Positions 45,728 through 53,358 of a stretch of 64,000 bases of DNA are shown piece after piece; the first letter of the stretch is position 1; the number at the start of each line of letters is the position of its first letter. The notes beneath the pieces were generated by a model. The model was not told where the DNA came from, searched no databases, and saw only the letters and a list, made by a program, of their open reading frames with translations. This stretch comes from Amycolatopsis alkalitolerans (GTDB taxonomy: Bacteria > Actinomycetota > Actinomycetes > Mycobacteriales > Pseudonocardiaceae): the NCBI RefSeq assembly GCF_006152065.1, contig NZ_VDFW01000021.1, forward strand, positions 60,374 to 124,373, read 5' to 3'. The position numbers and the translations under genes are program-made.

Positions 45728-46288
45728 TCAACCGACCATTCGCTTGCCGCGCGCGAGGCGCTGGGCCTTGATCATGGAGAAGCGTTCGCTCTGCTTCTGC
45801 TTGTCCCCGAACACGAGTTCGGAGATCGTGTCGTAGAAATCCTCCGGCTTGGGGAGGAAGGTGATCCGGTTGAGGGCCTGGATCTGGCCCGCCGACTCCA
45901 CGACCACGGTGCCGTAGCCGAGCATGCGGCCCCAGGCCGTGCGTTCGTACGTCAGGTCGGTGACCTTGCTGATCGGCATCATCGCGACCTTCGTCGTGAA
46001 GACACCGCTGGTGAGCACGAACCGCTTGTCCGTGACCACCAGCCGCTCGACCCACCATTCCATGACCTTGTACGCGTAGTACAGGACCACCAGCAGTGCC
46101 GCGTACCACAGGACGTTCTGCACCACGTAGAGCGCCGGCGGCAGCAGGTACGACACCATCACGCAGATCGCGAGCAGTGCGATCGCCTCGAAGGTGTCCC
46201 AGGCCAGTACCGCCCAGTGGCGGCGGACCCGGATGACCCTCCGCTCGGTGTCGAGCAGGTACTCGTCTGGGTCCCGGGGAGCGAACAC
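45728..46288 (-). CDS. Membrane protein with bacterial PH domain (bPH2)
   Basis: A 186-residue protein: a short start, two close membrane helices (about 31-52 and 54-72), then a bPH2 domain (VTDKRFVLTSGVFTTKVAMMPISKVTDLTYERT, YGTVVVESAGQ). Such proteins are widespread in actinobacteria and have no proven role; PH domains may bind lipids or proteins. The start is GTG. It follows the small hydrophobic protein encoded at 46297-46488 on the same... opposite-free strand by eight bases, forming a short operon. Confidence 0.83.
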   Translation of the reverse strand: MFAPRDPDEYLLDTERRVIRVRRHWAVLAWDTFEAIALLAICVMVSYLLPPALYVVQNVLWYAALLVVLYYAYKVMEWWVERLVVTDKRFVLTSGVFTTKVAMMPISKVTDLTYERTAWGRMLGYGTVVVESAGQIQALNRITFLPKPEDFYDTISELVFGDKQKQSERFSMIKAQRLARGKRMVG

Positions 46289-46296
46289 GGCGCCTG

Positions 46297-46488
46297 CTAG
46301 CTGAACACGTTGCTGACGAAGGTGATGACCGCTTCAGCCGACGTGCGCAGGAAGGTCAGGATATTGCCCACGAGGTTCGCCGCTTGGCCTGGCTGGGCGA
46401 TCACGAAGAACAAGACCAACGCGATACCCACGAGTCCGGCTAGTTTCTTCGCGTTCACAACGATCAATCCCGTCTCTTGCTCCGGCAT
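46297..46488 (-). CDS. 63-residue membrane protein
   Basis: A short protein with one or two hydrophobic segments (KKLAGLVGIALVLFFVIAQPGQAANLVG, then LTFLRTSAEAVITFVSNVF). The ATG at 46488 is preferred over the in-frame codon at 46524. No family is recognised, although similar small proteins beside PH-domain genes are seen in actinomycetes. It is eight bases upstream of the PH-domain gene, so the two are co-transcribed. Confidence 0.65.
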   Translation of the reverse strand: MPEQETGLIVVNAKKLAGLVGIALVLFFVIAQPGQAANLVGNILTFLRTSAEAVITFVSNVFS

Positions 46489-46630
46489 CGGTCTAGCTTG
46501 CTCACCAACAACGTTGTACCGCACGGCGCTCCGTAACGGGAGGAAAGTCCCGCGCTTGGGGCAGTGCTCGGGTGTGATCGTACCGTATGGCTACTCTCCG
46601 TGTACACCACATACAGGTTAAGCTGCCGTT

Positions 46631-47014
46631 ATGGCATCGGTGCGCTGCGTCGGCGGCATCCTGCACGACGCCGCGGGCCGGCTGCTGGTGATCCAGCGGG
46701 GGCACGATCCCGGCCGCGGTCTGTGGTCGTTGCCCGGGGGCCGCGTCGAGCCCGGGGAGACCGACGAGCAGGCCGTCGTGCGCGAGATGCGCGAGGAAAC
46801 CGGCCTTGACGTGCGGCCGGGCGCGCTCGCGGGGATGGTCGTGCGCGGCCGGTACGAGATCTACGACTACGTGTGCGAGGTGCTCGGCGGGCGGCTGAGG
46901 CCCGGCGACGACGCGGCCGACGCGCGCTGGGTGGACGCGGCGGCCTTCGCGGCGCTGCCGTTGACGGACGGCCTGGCCGACACGCTCCGCGACTGGCGCA
47001 CGCTGCCGCGCTAA
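46631..47014 (+). CDS. Nudix hydrolase
   Basis: A 127-residue MutT-like protein with a complete Nudix box (GGRVEPGETDEQAVVREMREETGL), preceded by GLWSLP. It hydrolyses a nucleoside diphosphate linked to another group; the substrate cannot be told from sequence. Its stop shares bases with the stop of the convergent acyl-CoA synthetase (four-base overlap). Confidence 0.9.
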   Translation: MASVRCVGGILHDAAGRLLVIQRGHDPGRGLWSLPGGRVEPGETDEQAVVREMREETGLDVRPGALAGMVVRGRYEIYDYVCEVLGGRLRPGDDAADARWVDAAAFAALPLTDGLADTLRDWRTLPR

Positions 47015-48621
47015 CCCTGGATCCGGCTCTCCAGACCCGACCAGTCGCGCTCGCGGAGCTGGAACTTCTGGATCTTGCCCGTCGAGGTCTTGGGCAGTTC
47101 GGCGACGAACTCGATCACGTCCGGCACCTTGTAGCGGGCGATCTGCGCGCGCACGTGCTCCCGCAGTTCCTCGCCGGGCACCGACTCGCCCGCGCGCAGC
47201 ACGACGTACGCCTTCGGCCGCTCGCCCCACTTTTCGTCCGGCACGCCGACGACCGCGACCTCCAGCACCGCCGGATGCGAGTCGATCGCCGCCTCGACCT
47301 CGATCGTCGAGATGTTCTCGCCGCCGGACACGATGATGTCCTTCGCCCGGTCCCGCAGCTGGATGTACCCGTCGGGATGCCACACGCCCAGATCGCCGGA
47401 GTGGAACCAGCCGCCCCGGAACGCCTTCTCCGTCGCCTCCGGGTCCTGGAAGTACCCGGACATCACGTTGTTGCCCCGCATCACGACCTCACCCATCGTG
47501 ACCCCGTCTCGCGGAACGTCGCGCATCTCGTCGTCGACCACCCGCACCCCGTCGGTCACGATCATGCCAACGCCCTGGCGCGACATGACCTTGCTGCGCT
47601 CGGCGATGTCCAGCTTGAGCCAACCCTCCTGGGGCTCGCACACGGTGTACGGCCCGTAGGTCTCGGTCAGCCCGTAGACATGCGTCAGCCGCGCGCCCAG
47701 CTCCGACATCCGCCGGATGACCGTCGGTGAGGGCGGCGCACCCGCCGTGGTGACGACGACTTCGTGCGGCAGCGGATGCGCGCCCCCGTGGTTCGCGATG
47801 GTCACCAGCACCGTCGGCGCGCCGTTGAGATGCGTGATGCCCTCGGTGTCGAGCAGCCGCCAGATCTCCGTGGCGTCGACCGCGCGCAGGCAGACATGCG
47901 TACCGCCGATCGCCGTCACGGCCCAGGCGGTGCACCAGCCGTTGCAGTGGAACATGGGGAGCGTCCAGAGGTACCGCGACTCCGGCGAATGTCGCGAGTG
48001 GACGATCTCGGCGAGCGAGTTCAGGTACGCCCCGCGATGGTGGTACATCACGCCTTTCGGACGACCGGTCGTGCCCGAGGTGTAGTTGATCGAGATCGTG
48101 CCGCGCTCGTCCGCGACGGTCCACGGCAGCGGGTCGTCGGCGCCACGTGCCAGGAGATCCTCGTAGGAGATGCCGGCGACCGCCGGGTCGGGGGTGGCGC
48201 CGGAGGCCGGGTCCGTGACCGTCACGATCTCCGACACCGGCAGGTCCGCGGCGAGCGACGAGTGCAGCGCGGCGTCGACCACGAGCAGCTTCGCGCCGGA
48301 GTGCGCCAGGATGTAGCGGATCTCCGCCGGGGCGAGCCGGGTGTTGATCGCGACGAGCACGGCCCCCGCGAGCGGCACCGCGAAATGGGCGACGATCATC
48401 TCCGGGATGTTGGGGAGCAGGTACGCGACCCGGTCCCCCGGTTCGATCCCGGACGCGCGCAGGGCGTGCGCGATCCGTGTCGTCTCGGCGGCGAGTTCGC
48501 GGTAGGTGACCCGGCGGTCGCCGTAGACGACGGCCTCCTTGCCCGGAAAGACCTCCGCCGAGCGTTCGAGGAAGGCCAGCGGGGTCAGGGGCGTGAACCA
48601 GGTGTCCTCGGTGACAGCCAT
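47011..48621 (-). CDS. Fatty-acyl-CoA synthetase (AMP-binding, FadD-like)
   Basis: A 536-residue adenylate-forming enzyme. The P-loop INYTSGTTGRPKGVMYHHRG, the A5 region YGLTETYGP, the A7 SGDLGVWHPDGYIQLRDRAKD and the A10 Lys in KTSTGKIQKF are all present. It activates a medium- or long-chain carboxylic acid to its CoA thioester. ATG 48621 is chosen over 48630. The MaoC hydratase upstream on the same strand fits fatty-acid metabolism. Confidence 0.92.
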   Translation of the reverse strand: MAVTEDTWFTPLTPLAFLERSAEVFPGKEAVVYGDRRVTYRELAAETTRIAHALRASGIEPGDRVAYLLPNIPEMIVAHFAVPLAGAVLVAINTRLAPAEIRYILAHSGAKLLVVDAALHSSLAADLPVSEIVTVTDPASGATPDPAVAGISYEDLLARGADDPLPWTVADERGTISINYTSGTTGRPKGVMYHHRGAYLNSLAEIVHSRHSPESRYLWTLPMFHCNGWCTAWAVTAIGGTHVCLRAVDATEIWRLLDTEGITHLNGAPTVLVTIANHGGAHPLPHEVVVTTAGAPPSPTVIRRMSELGARLTHVYGLTETYGPYTVCEPQEGWLKLDIAERSKVMSRQGVGMIVTDGVRVVDDEMRDVPRDGVTMGEVVMRGNNVMSGYFQDPEATEKAFRGGWFHSGDLGVWHPDGYIQLRDRAKDIIVSGGENISTIEVEAAIDSHPAVLEVAVVGVPDEKWGERPKAYVVLRAGESVPGEELREHVRAQIARYKVPDVIEFVAELPKTSTGKIQKFQLRERDWSGLESRIQG

Positions 48622-48674
48622 GGCTCCCAATCTAGAGGCTGCCGGCCGCCTACCTCCAGAATTGCACCGGGAAG

Positions 48675-49772
48675 TCAGGCCACCAGCCAGGTCATCCGGT
48701 TGCCGAACCGCGACGTCTGTGCCAGAGCCTTCGCCTCGGGGTCACCCTCCCGCCAGGAGACCAGGCCCAGCGTGCACTGGCCGGTGCCGTCGAAGAAGTT
48801 CAGGTCCGGGCGGCCCGGCAGCACATGCGACAGCGCGGCCTCGTACGGCTCGTCGCTGGCCCACCACAGCGGACGGCCGGCGGCGAGTTTCGCCAGCCCC
48901 TCGACGAACGCCGCGCGCCGCTCCTGCTCCAGGTGCGCCAGCGTGCGGCTGGTCAGGACCACGAGCGGCAGGTCGCCGGTGCGCGCGGCCGCGGCCGCGA
49001 GGTCGTCCACCGCGTCGCCTTCGACCAGCTCCGGGGTGCCCTTGCGCTGCGCCGCGGCGGCCGCGCGCAGCAGGCGGATCCGGTCGAGCTGATCGGCCCA
49101 CACACAGGCCTCCAGCCACGCCAGCTCGTCCTCATCGGACACGTCGAGCGGGGCGCGGTCGAGACCGACCTTCGCGCCCGCGGTGACCTTCTTGGGCAGC
49201 TTCGGCAGCACCGCGCCCGGCCCGAGGTCGAGCGCGCAGTGCAGGCCGACCGCGGCCTTCGCGGGCCCCGCGAGCAACTGCTCGCCACCGTCGCACTGGT
49301 ACCGGTAGCCGAACTTGTCCAGACCGAGCAGCAGGCCCGCGCTGCAGCCGATTTCCAGCAGGGCCACCTTGCCCTTGGCCTGCTTCGCGGCCATCGCCAC
49401 CGCGGGGTACAGACCGGCGGCGCGGCTGACCTCGTTGGTCTCGATATGCCGCGCGGCCACGAGCGCGCGCACCTTGTCCGCGCGCTCGAGTACGAACTCC
49501 CGGAAGGTCGGCCAGGTCGCGCCGTCGACCCCGTCGAAGCCGCCGAGCGACGGGTAGTAACGGGAAAGGGGGTGGATGGGATCGGCCTGGACGAGCCGGT
49601 GCGCGGCGGCCAGCAGCAGTTCGGGGGCACCGCCGGACGCCTGGGTCAGCAGGCCGGCGACTTCGCCGTCCTCGGCCGCCTTCGTGGCGAGGTGCTCGTA
49701 CAGCGGCGACACCCCGGCGGCCTGTCCCGCCGCGAACTCGCGCAGCCGTTGCTTGACCTCGTCCAGTCTCAC
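48675..49772 (-). CDS. DUF2332 protein
   Basis: A 365-residue protein of the DUF2332 family. EIGCSAGLLLGLDKFGYRY and FDGTGQC suggest a methyltransferase-like Rossmann fold with a possible SAM-binding loop at GCSAG, but activity is unproven. The start is GTG. It lies twelve bases after the MaoC gene, so the two probably share a transcript. Confidence 0.85.
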   Translation of the reverse strand: MRLDEVKQRLREFAAGQAAGVSPLYEHLATKAAEDGEVAGLLTQASGGAPELLLAAAHRLVQADPIHPLSRYYPSLGGFDGVDGATWPTFREFVLERADKVRALVAARHIETNEVSRAAGLYPAVAMAAKQAKGKVALLEIGCSAGLLLGLDKFGYRYQCDGGEQLLAGPAKAAVGLHCALDLGPGAVLPKLPKKVTAGAKVGLDRAPLDVSDEDELAWLEACVWADQLDRIRLLRAAAAAQRKGTPELVEGDAVDDLAAAAARTGDLPLVVLTSRTLAHLEQERRAAFVEGLAKLAAGRPLWWASDEPYEAALSHVLPGRPDLNFFDGTGQCTLGLVSWREGDPEAKALAQTSRFGNRMTWLVA

Positions 49773-49784
49773 CCAAACCTCCGG

Positions 49785-50288
49785 TTATTCGTGTGGCACC
49801 GGGCGGGCTGGTTGCTCGCCGCCCCGGGCTTCGCCGTAGGCACGCTTCGGCACCATCACCTTGCGGCGGAAGGTGCACACGATCGTGCCGTCCTGCTTGT
49901 AGCCCCGGGTCTCGACGTACACCACGCCGCGATCGTCCTTCGACTTCGACGGCGTCTTGCCGAGCACCTCGGTCTCACCGTAGATCGTGTCACCGTGGAA
50001 GGTCGGCTTGACGTGCTTGAGCGATTCGACCTCCAGGTTCGCGATCGCCTTGCCCGACACGTCCGGTACCGACATGCCCAGCAGCAGCGAGTAGATGTAG
50101 TTGCCCACCACCACGTTCTTGCCGAAGTCGGTGGTCTCGCCCGCGTAGTGCGCGTCCAGGTGCAGCGGGTGGTGGTTCATCGTGAGTAGGCAAAACAGGT
50201 GATCGTCGTACTCGGTCACGGTCTTGCCCGGCCAGTGCTTGTACACCGCACCGACCTCGAACTCCTCGAAATACCGCCCGAACTGCAC
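49785..50288 (-). CDS. MaoC-family hydratase
   Basis: A 167-residue hot-dog-fold protein. The catalytic region NHHPLHLDAHYA and the following VVGNYIYSLLLGM are typical of MaoC/(R)-specific enoyl-CoA hydratases. It hydrates trans-2-enoyl-CoA esters or removes water in the reverse sense; the acyl chain is unknown. Start GTG after AAGGAG. It leads the DUF2332 gene and is divergent from the corA leader. Confidence 0.9.
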   Translation of the reverse strand: MQFGRYFEEFEVGAVYKHWPGKTVTEYDDHLFCLLTMNHHPLHLDAHYAGETTDFGKNVVVGNYIYSLLLGMSVPDVSGKAIANLEVESLKHVKPTFHGDTIYGETEVLGKTPSKSKDDRGVVYVETRGYKQDGTIVCTFRRKVMVPKRAYGEARGGEQPARPVPHE

Positions 50289-50591
50289 TGCCGTCTCCTT
50301 GATACCGGTAACGCCACACCGCCCGAAAACGATGCGACTGGTGGTCGAGGAGTACCCTTGACCACCGGAGGCGCCGCGTCAACGCGACCACCGGCACATT
50401 GTCCCCGGCCCGAGGAGGTGAGGAACGCACGATGAGTAGTGGCGATAGTCCGCTTCCTAGTAAATCCAGCGTTCCCCGGCCTGCCGGGTCTGGCATGACT
50501 CGCTAGCCCGCTCCCCGGGAGACGCTGGTCACGGCCGGGCGGACACCCCGCACGGCCGTCGTAGCACGCACTACGTCAGCCAGGAGTCCCC
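50289..50591 (+). promoter_or_regulatory. corA upstream region with leader ORF and alternative hairpins
   Basis: This 303-base region contains the MaoC promoter (left) and the corA leader (right). A 24-codon ORF at 50432-50506 has two GAGG-type ribosome sites just upstream. Hairpin A is CCCGGC-CT-GCCGGG (50475-50488), over codons 15-19. Hairpin B pairs 50466-50472 and 50475-50479 with 50522-50528 and 50515-50519. A and B share bases, so they exclude each other. A third, very strong 12-pair hairpin with one mismatch follows (50531-50542 with 50548-50559), then CGTAG-CTACG (50560-50575) next to the corA ribosome site AGGAG. The M-box (ykoK) consensus was looked for and not found. Confidence 0.6.
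50432..50506 (+). CDS. 24-residue proline-containing leader peptide of corA
   Basis: An ATG-to-TAG frame with ribosome site GAGG eight bases upstream. It encodes MSSGDSPLPSKSSVPRP followed by seven more residues. Prolines at 7, 9, 15 and 17 (P-L-P and P-R-P) recall the proline-codon leader of Salmonella mgtA, where ribosome progress couples Mg2+ supply to transcription. Third codon positions are unusually T-rich (AGT four times, CTT, CCT, GTT, TCT, ACT), unlike every neighbour, so the RNA structure and not the peptide may be what is conserved. It ends 85 bases before corA. Confidence 0.55.
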   Translation: MSSGDSPLPSKSSVPRPAGSGMTR

Positions 50592-51674
50592 ATGCCTGCC
50601 ATTCCCTCCCTCGGTGGCCTGCGCGGCCGCGGGAACGGGCGCGCCCGCATCGAGCCGCCGATCCCGGTGCCGCTTTCGGCCTATGTCGTGGACTGCGCCG
50701 TGTATGTCGACGGCAAGCGGCTGCCTGGCCGCTGGAACCACGCCGACGCCGTCAAGGAGGTCCGCCGCAGGCGGGAGGGTTTCGTCTGGATCGGACTGCA
50801 CGAGCCGGACGAGGAGCAGATCCAGGGCATCGCGGAGATGTACGGGCTGCACGAACTCGCCGTCGAGGACGCGGTGCAGGCGCATCAGCGGCCCAAGCTC
50901 GAGCGCTACGACGACACGCTGTTCATGGTGCTCAAGACGCTGCGGTACGTCGAGCACGAGTCGCCGACGACGGCCAACGAGATCGTCGAGACCGGTGAGC
51001 TCATGGCGTTCCTCGGCCTCGACTTCATCATCACCGTGCGCCACGGCGCGCACTCGGGGCTGGCCCGGCTGCGCCACGAGCTCGACGAGGACCCGGAGAC
51101 GCTCAAGGCCGGCCCGTCGGCGGTGCTGCACGCCATCACGGACCACGTCGTCGACCACTACCTCGAGGTGACCAGCGCGATCGAGGACGACATCGAGGAG
51201 ATGGAGACCCGCGTCTTCGCGCCGCGCGCGGTGATCAGCGCCGAGCAGATCTACATGATGAAGCGCGAGGTGCTGGAACTGCGGCGCGCCGTGGTGCCGC
51301 TCGCCGCGCCGGTCCGCCGGCTCTCCGAGGGTTTCACGCGGCTCATCCCCGACGACGTCCGCTCGTATTTCCGCGACGTCGACGACCACCTCATCACCGT
51401 CTCCGAGCGCATCTCGAACTTCGACGAGCTGCTGACCACGCTGGTCGACGCCACCGTCGCGAAGATCTCGCTGCAGCAGAACACCGACATGCGCAAGATC
51501 ACCGCGTGGGCGGCGATCATCACCGTGCCGACCATGCTGGCCGGGATCGAGGGCATGAACTTCGAGTACATGCCCGAGCTGACCTGGCGGTTCGGCTACC
51601 CGCTCGCGCTGCTCGTGATCCTCGGCGCCTGCCTGCTCCTCTACCGAATATTCCGGAAGAACAAGTGGCTCTGA
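50592..51674 (+). CDS. corA: Magnesium/cobalt transporter CorA
   Basis: A 360-residue pentameric channel subunit. The long cytoplasmic domain (1-~295) is followed by two membrane helices; the signature GMN is at 321-323, in GMNFEYMPEL, and the C-terminus ends in the basic RKNKWL. It lets Mg2+ (also Co2+ and Ni2+) enter, gated by cytoplasmic Mg2+. ATG 50592 has AGGAG five bases upstream. It heads a unit with a 38-residue membrane protein, a phosphoesterase and a ParB-like protein. Confidence 0.95.
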   Translation: MPAIPSLGGLRGRGNGRARIEPPIPVPLSAYVVDCAVYVDGKRLPGRWNHADAVKEVRRRREGFVWIGLHEPDEEQIQGIAEMYGLHELAVEDAVQAHQRPKLERYDDTLFMVLKTLRYVEHESPTTANEIVETGELMAFLGLDFIITVRHGAHSGLARLRHELDEDPETLKAGPSAVLHAITDHVVDHYLEVTSAIEDDIEEMETRVFAPRAVISAEQIYMMKREVLELRRAVVPLAAPVRRLSEGFTRLIPDDVRSYFRDVDDHLITVSERISNFDELLTTLVDATVAKISLQQNTDMRKITAWAAIITVPTMLAGIEGMNFEYMPELTWRFGYPLALLVILGACLLLYRIFRKNKWL

Positions 51675-51709
51675 CCCTGTCTTCCTGAATTTTCCAAAGG
51701 AGTCCTCCG

Positions 51710-51826
51710 ATGTCTCGCCTGCTGACCAACCTCAAGTTCTGGGCCCTGACGTTCAGTCTGCTGTGGATCGCGGCGGTCGTGTTCTTCATCGCCGACCACC
51801 CCGAACTGGCGAGAGCGGGCCGCTGA
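51710..51826 (+). CDS. 38-residue single-helix membrane microprotein after corA
   Basis: A short frame with a good ribosome site (AAAGGAG, eight bases before the ATG). The product is a basic start MSRLLTNLKF, a hydrophobic helix WALTFSLLWIAAVVFFIA and a short polar tail DHPELARAGR. It lies 35 bases after corA and 26 before the phosphoesterase gene on the same strand. In enteric bacteria small membrane proteins (MgtS, MgtR) modulate Mg2+ transporters, so a role with CorA is possible but unproven. Confidence 0.65.
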   Translation: MSRLLTNLKFWALTFSLLWIAAVVFFIADHPELARAGR

Positions 51827-51852
51827 AGCCGTTCGCGCCGTATTCTTGCGGT

Positions 51853-52509
51853 GTGCGCGCCCTCGTTGTCGCGGATGAGGTCGAGGAACGGCTGCGGACC
51901 TGCGGGGTCCGCACCGAGGTCGATCTCGTCCTGGGGGCGGGTGATCTTCCCTATGACTACCTCGGCGAACTCGCCGACGCGGTGGACCGGCCGTGCGTGT
52001 TCGTGCCCGGCAACCACGACCCGGATCTGACCGGGTTCACCCGCTCCGCCGGGCTGTGGGTGCGCGCCGGGTTCCCGCACGCCTGGCCGGGCCCGCCCGG
52101 CGGGATCGACGCCGACGGGCGGGTGGTCGACGTCGCGGGCTTGCGCATCGCCGGGCTGGGCGGTTCGGTCCGCTACAGCGACGGGCCGAACCAGTGGACC
52201 CAGGCCCAGCAGTCCCGCCGCGCCCGCCGGGTGGTGCGTGCCGCCGGGCGTCGCAAGCGCCGCGACGGGCGCGGGGTGGACATCCTGCTCACGCACGCCC
52301 CGCCGCGCGGGGTCGGTGATCGCGAGGATCCGCCGCACCACGGGTTCGACTGTCTTCTGTGGATGGTCGAGCGGTTGCGCCCGAAATGGTTGCTGCACGG
52401 GCATATCCACCCTTACGGCGAGCACCTGCCGGAACACCGGCTCGGCACCACGAGGGTCCGCAACGTGGTGGGCGCGCACGTGCTCGACCTCGACGAGGTG
52501 CGGGTATGA
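51853..52509 (+). CDS. Calcineurin-like metallophosphoesterase
   Basis: A 218-residue phosphoesterase. The metal-binding motifs are GAGDLPYD, PGNHDPDL, LTHAPPRG and LHGHIHPYG. The first motif, usually D-x-H, is ADEVEE here and lacks the His. The substrate (nucleotide or protein phosphate) is unknown. GTG 51853 is the likely start. It overlaps the next gene as ATGA, so phosphoesterase and ParB-like protein are made together. Confidence 0.85.
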   Translation: MRALVVADEVEERLRTCGVRTEVDLVLGAGDLPYDYLGELADAVDRPCVFVPGNHDPDLTGFTRSAGLWVRAGFPHAWPGPPGGIDADGRVVDVAGLRIAGLGGSVRYSDGPNQWTQAQQSRRARRVVRAAGRRKRRDGRGVDILLTHAPPRGVGDREDPPHHGFDCLLWMVERLRPKWLLHGHIHPYGEHLPEHRLGTTRVRNVVGAHVLDLDEVRV

Positions 52510-53345
52510 ACAGGGACACCGGTTTTCCCCGGGCCGACGCCGAACACGACTTCCTGCGTGCCCGCCGCCGCCAGGTGCTCTCCCGCCTGGCGAACTGGCT
52601 GCGCCGCGAACCCGACGACGTCAACATCATGCTGCCGTTCGAGGAGGTCGTCGACGCGCTGGGCTACCAGGGCGAGCGGCGCCTCGGGCTGCGCGTGATC
52701 CGGCTCGATTCGATCGTCGGTAGCGTCGACCGCGGCCAGGACTTCGACCGCCGCTTCCGCCCGACCTCCGGCCGGGTCCGCCAGCGCTGGGAGCGGCTCG
52801 CGCTCGCCGCGCGCCGCGGCGAGTCGATCCCGCCGATCGAGGTGTACCGCGTCGGCGAACTGCATTTCATCATCGACGGGCACCACCGCGTCTCCGTCGC
52901 ACTCGCGTTAGGACTGTCTACAATAGATGCATACGTGACCGAGGTGCGGACGAAACTCAAGCCCGAGGGCATCCGCTACCGCGGCGACCTGATCGTCAAG
53001 GACTACCGCCGCCTGTTCCTGGAACGGGTACCGCTGACCGGCGAGGCGCGGGCCGCGGTCGTGCTGGCCGACGCTTGGCATTACGCGATGCTCGGCGAGC
53101 ACGTCGAGGCCTGGGGATTCCGGCTCATGCAGGACGAGGGCACGTTCCTCGACCGCGCGACCGTGGCGAGCCGCTGGTACCGCGACGAGTACGAGCCGGT
53201 GGTGGCGATGCTGCGGCAGGCGGACCTCGTCGGCACCCGCACGGAGGCCGAGGCCTACATGTGGGTCGCGGGCGAGCGCTACCGCCTGATCCGCACCCAC
53301 CGCTGGGACGACGAGGTCATCGAGACCTTGCGCACCCAGCGGTGA
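52506..53345 (+). CDS. ParB/sulfiredoxin-like domain protein
   Basis: A 279-residue protein. The ParB-like N-terminal-type fold is seen in IPPIEVYRVGELHFIIDGHHRVSVALALG (about 105-135), where DGHHR takes the place of the GERR/GNHR nucleotide-binding box. No ParB helix-turn-helix is visible, so it is not a chromosome-partitioning ParB. The C-terminal ~130 residues are helical and specific to this family. Codon 135 is TTA, followed by other rare codons including ATA, an AT-rich patch unlike the rest. It is coupled to the phosphoesterase. Confidence 0.82.
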   Translation: MNRDTGFPRADAEHDFLRARRRQVLSRLANWLRREPDDVNIMLPFEEVVDALGYQGERRLGLRVIRLDSIVGSVDRGQDFDRRFRPTSGRVRQRWERLALAARRGESIPPIEVYRVGELHFIIDGHHRVSVALALGLSTIDAYVTEVRTKLKPEGIRYRGDLIVKDYRRLFLERVPLTGEARAAVVLADAWHYAMLGEHVEAWGFRLMQDEGTFLDRATVASRWYRDEYEPVVAMLRQADLVGTRTEAEAYMWVAGERYRLIRTHRWDDEVIETLRTQR

Positions 53346-53358
53346 GTACCCGGATCTG

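Noticed and set aside
50401..50591. M-box (ykoK) Mg2+ riboswitch
   Set aside because: A GGTGAGG resembling the start of the M-box is present, but the conserved downstream blocks of that riboswitch are missing.
52506..53345. Chromosome-partitioning ParB
   Set aside because: Only the ParB-like N-terminal type fold is present, the box is DGHHR, there is no HTH domain and no parA or parS nearby.
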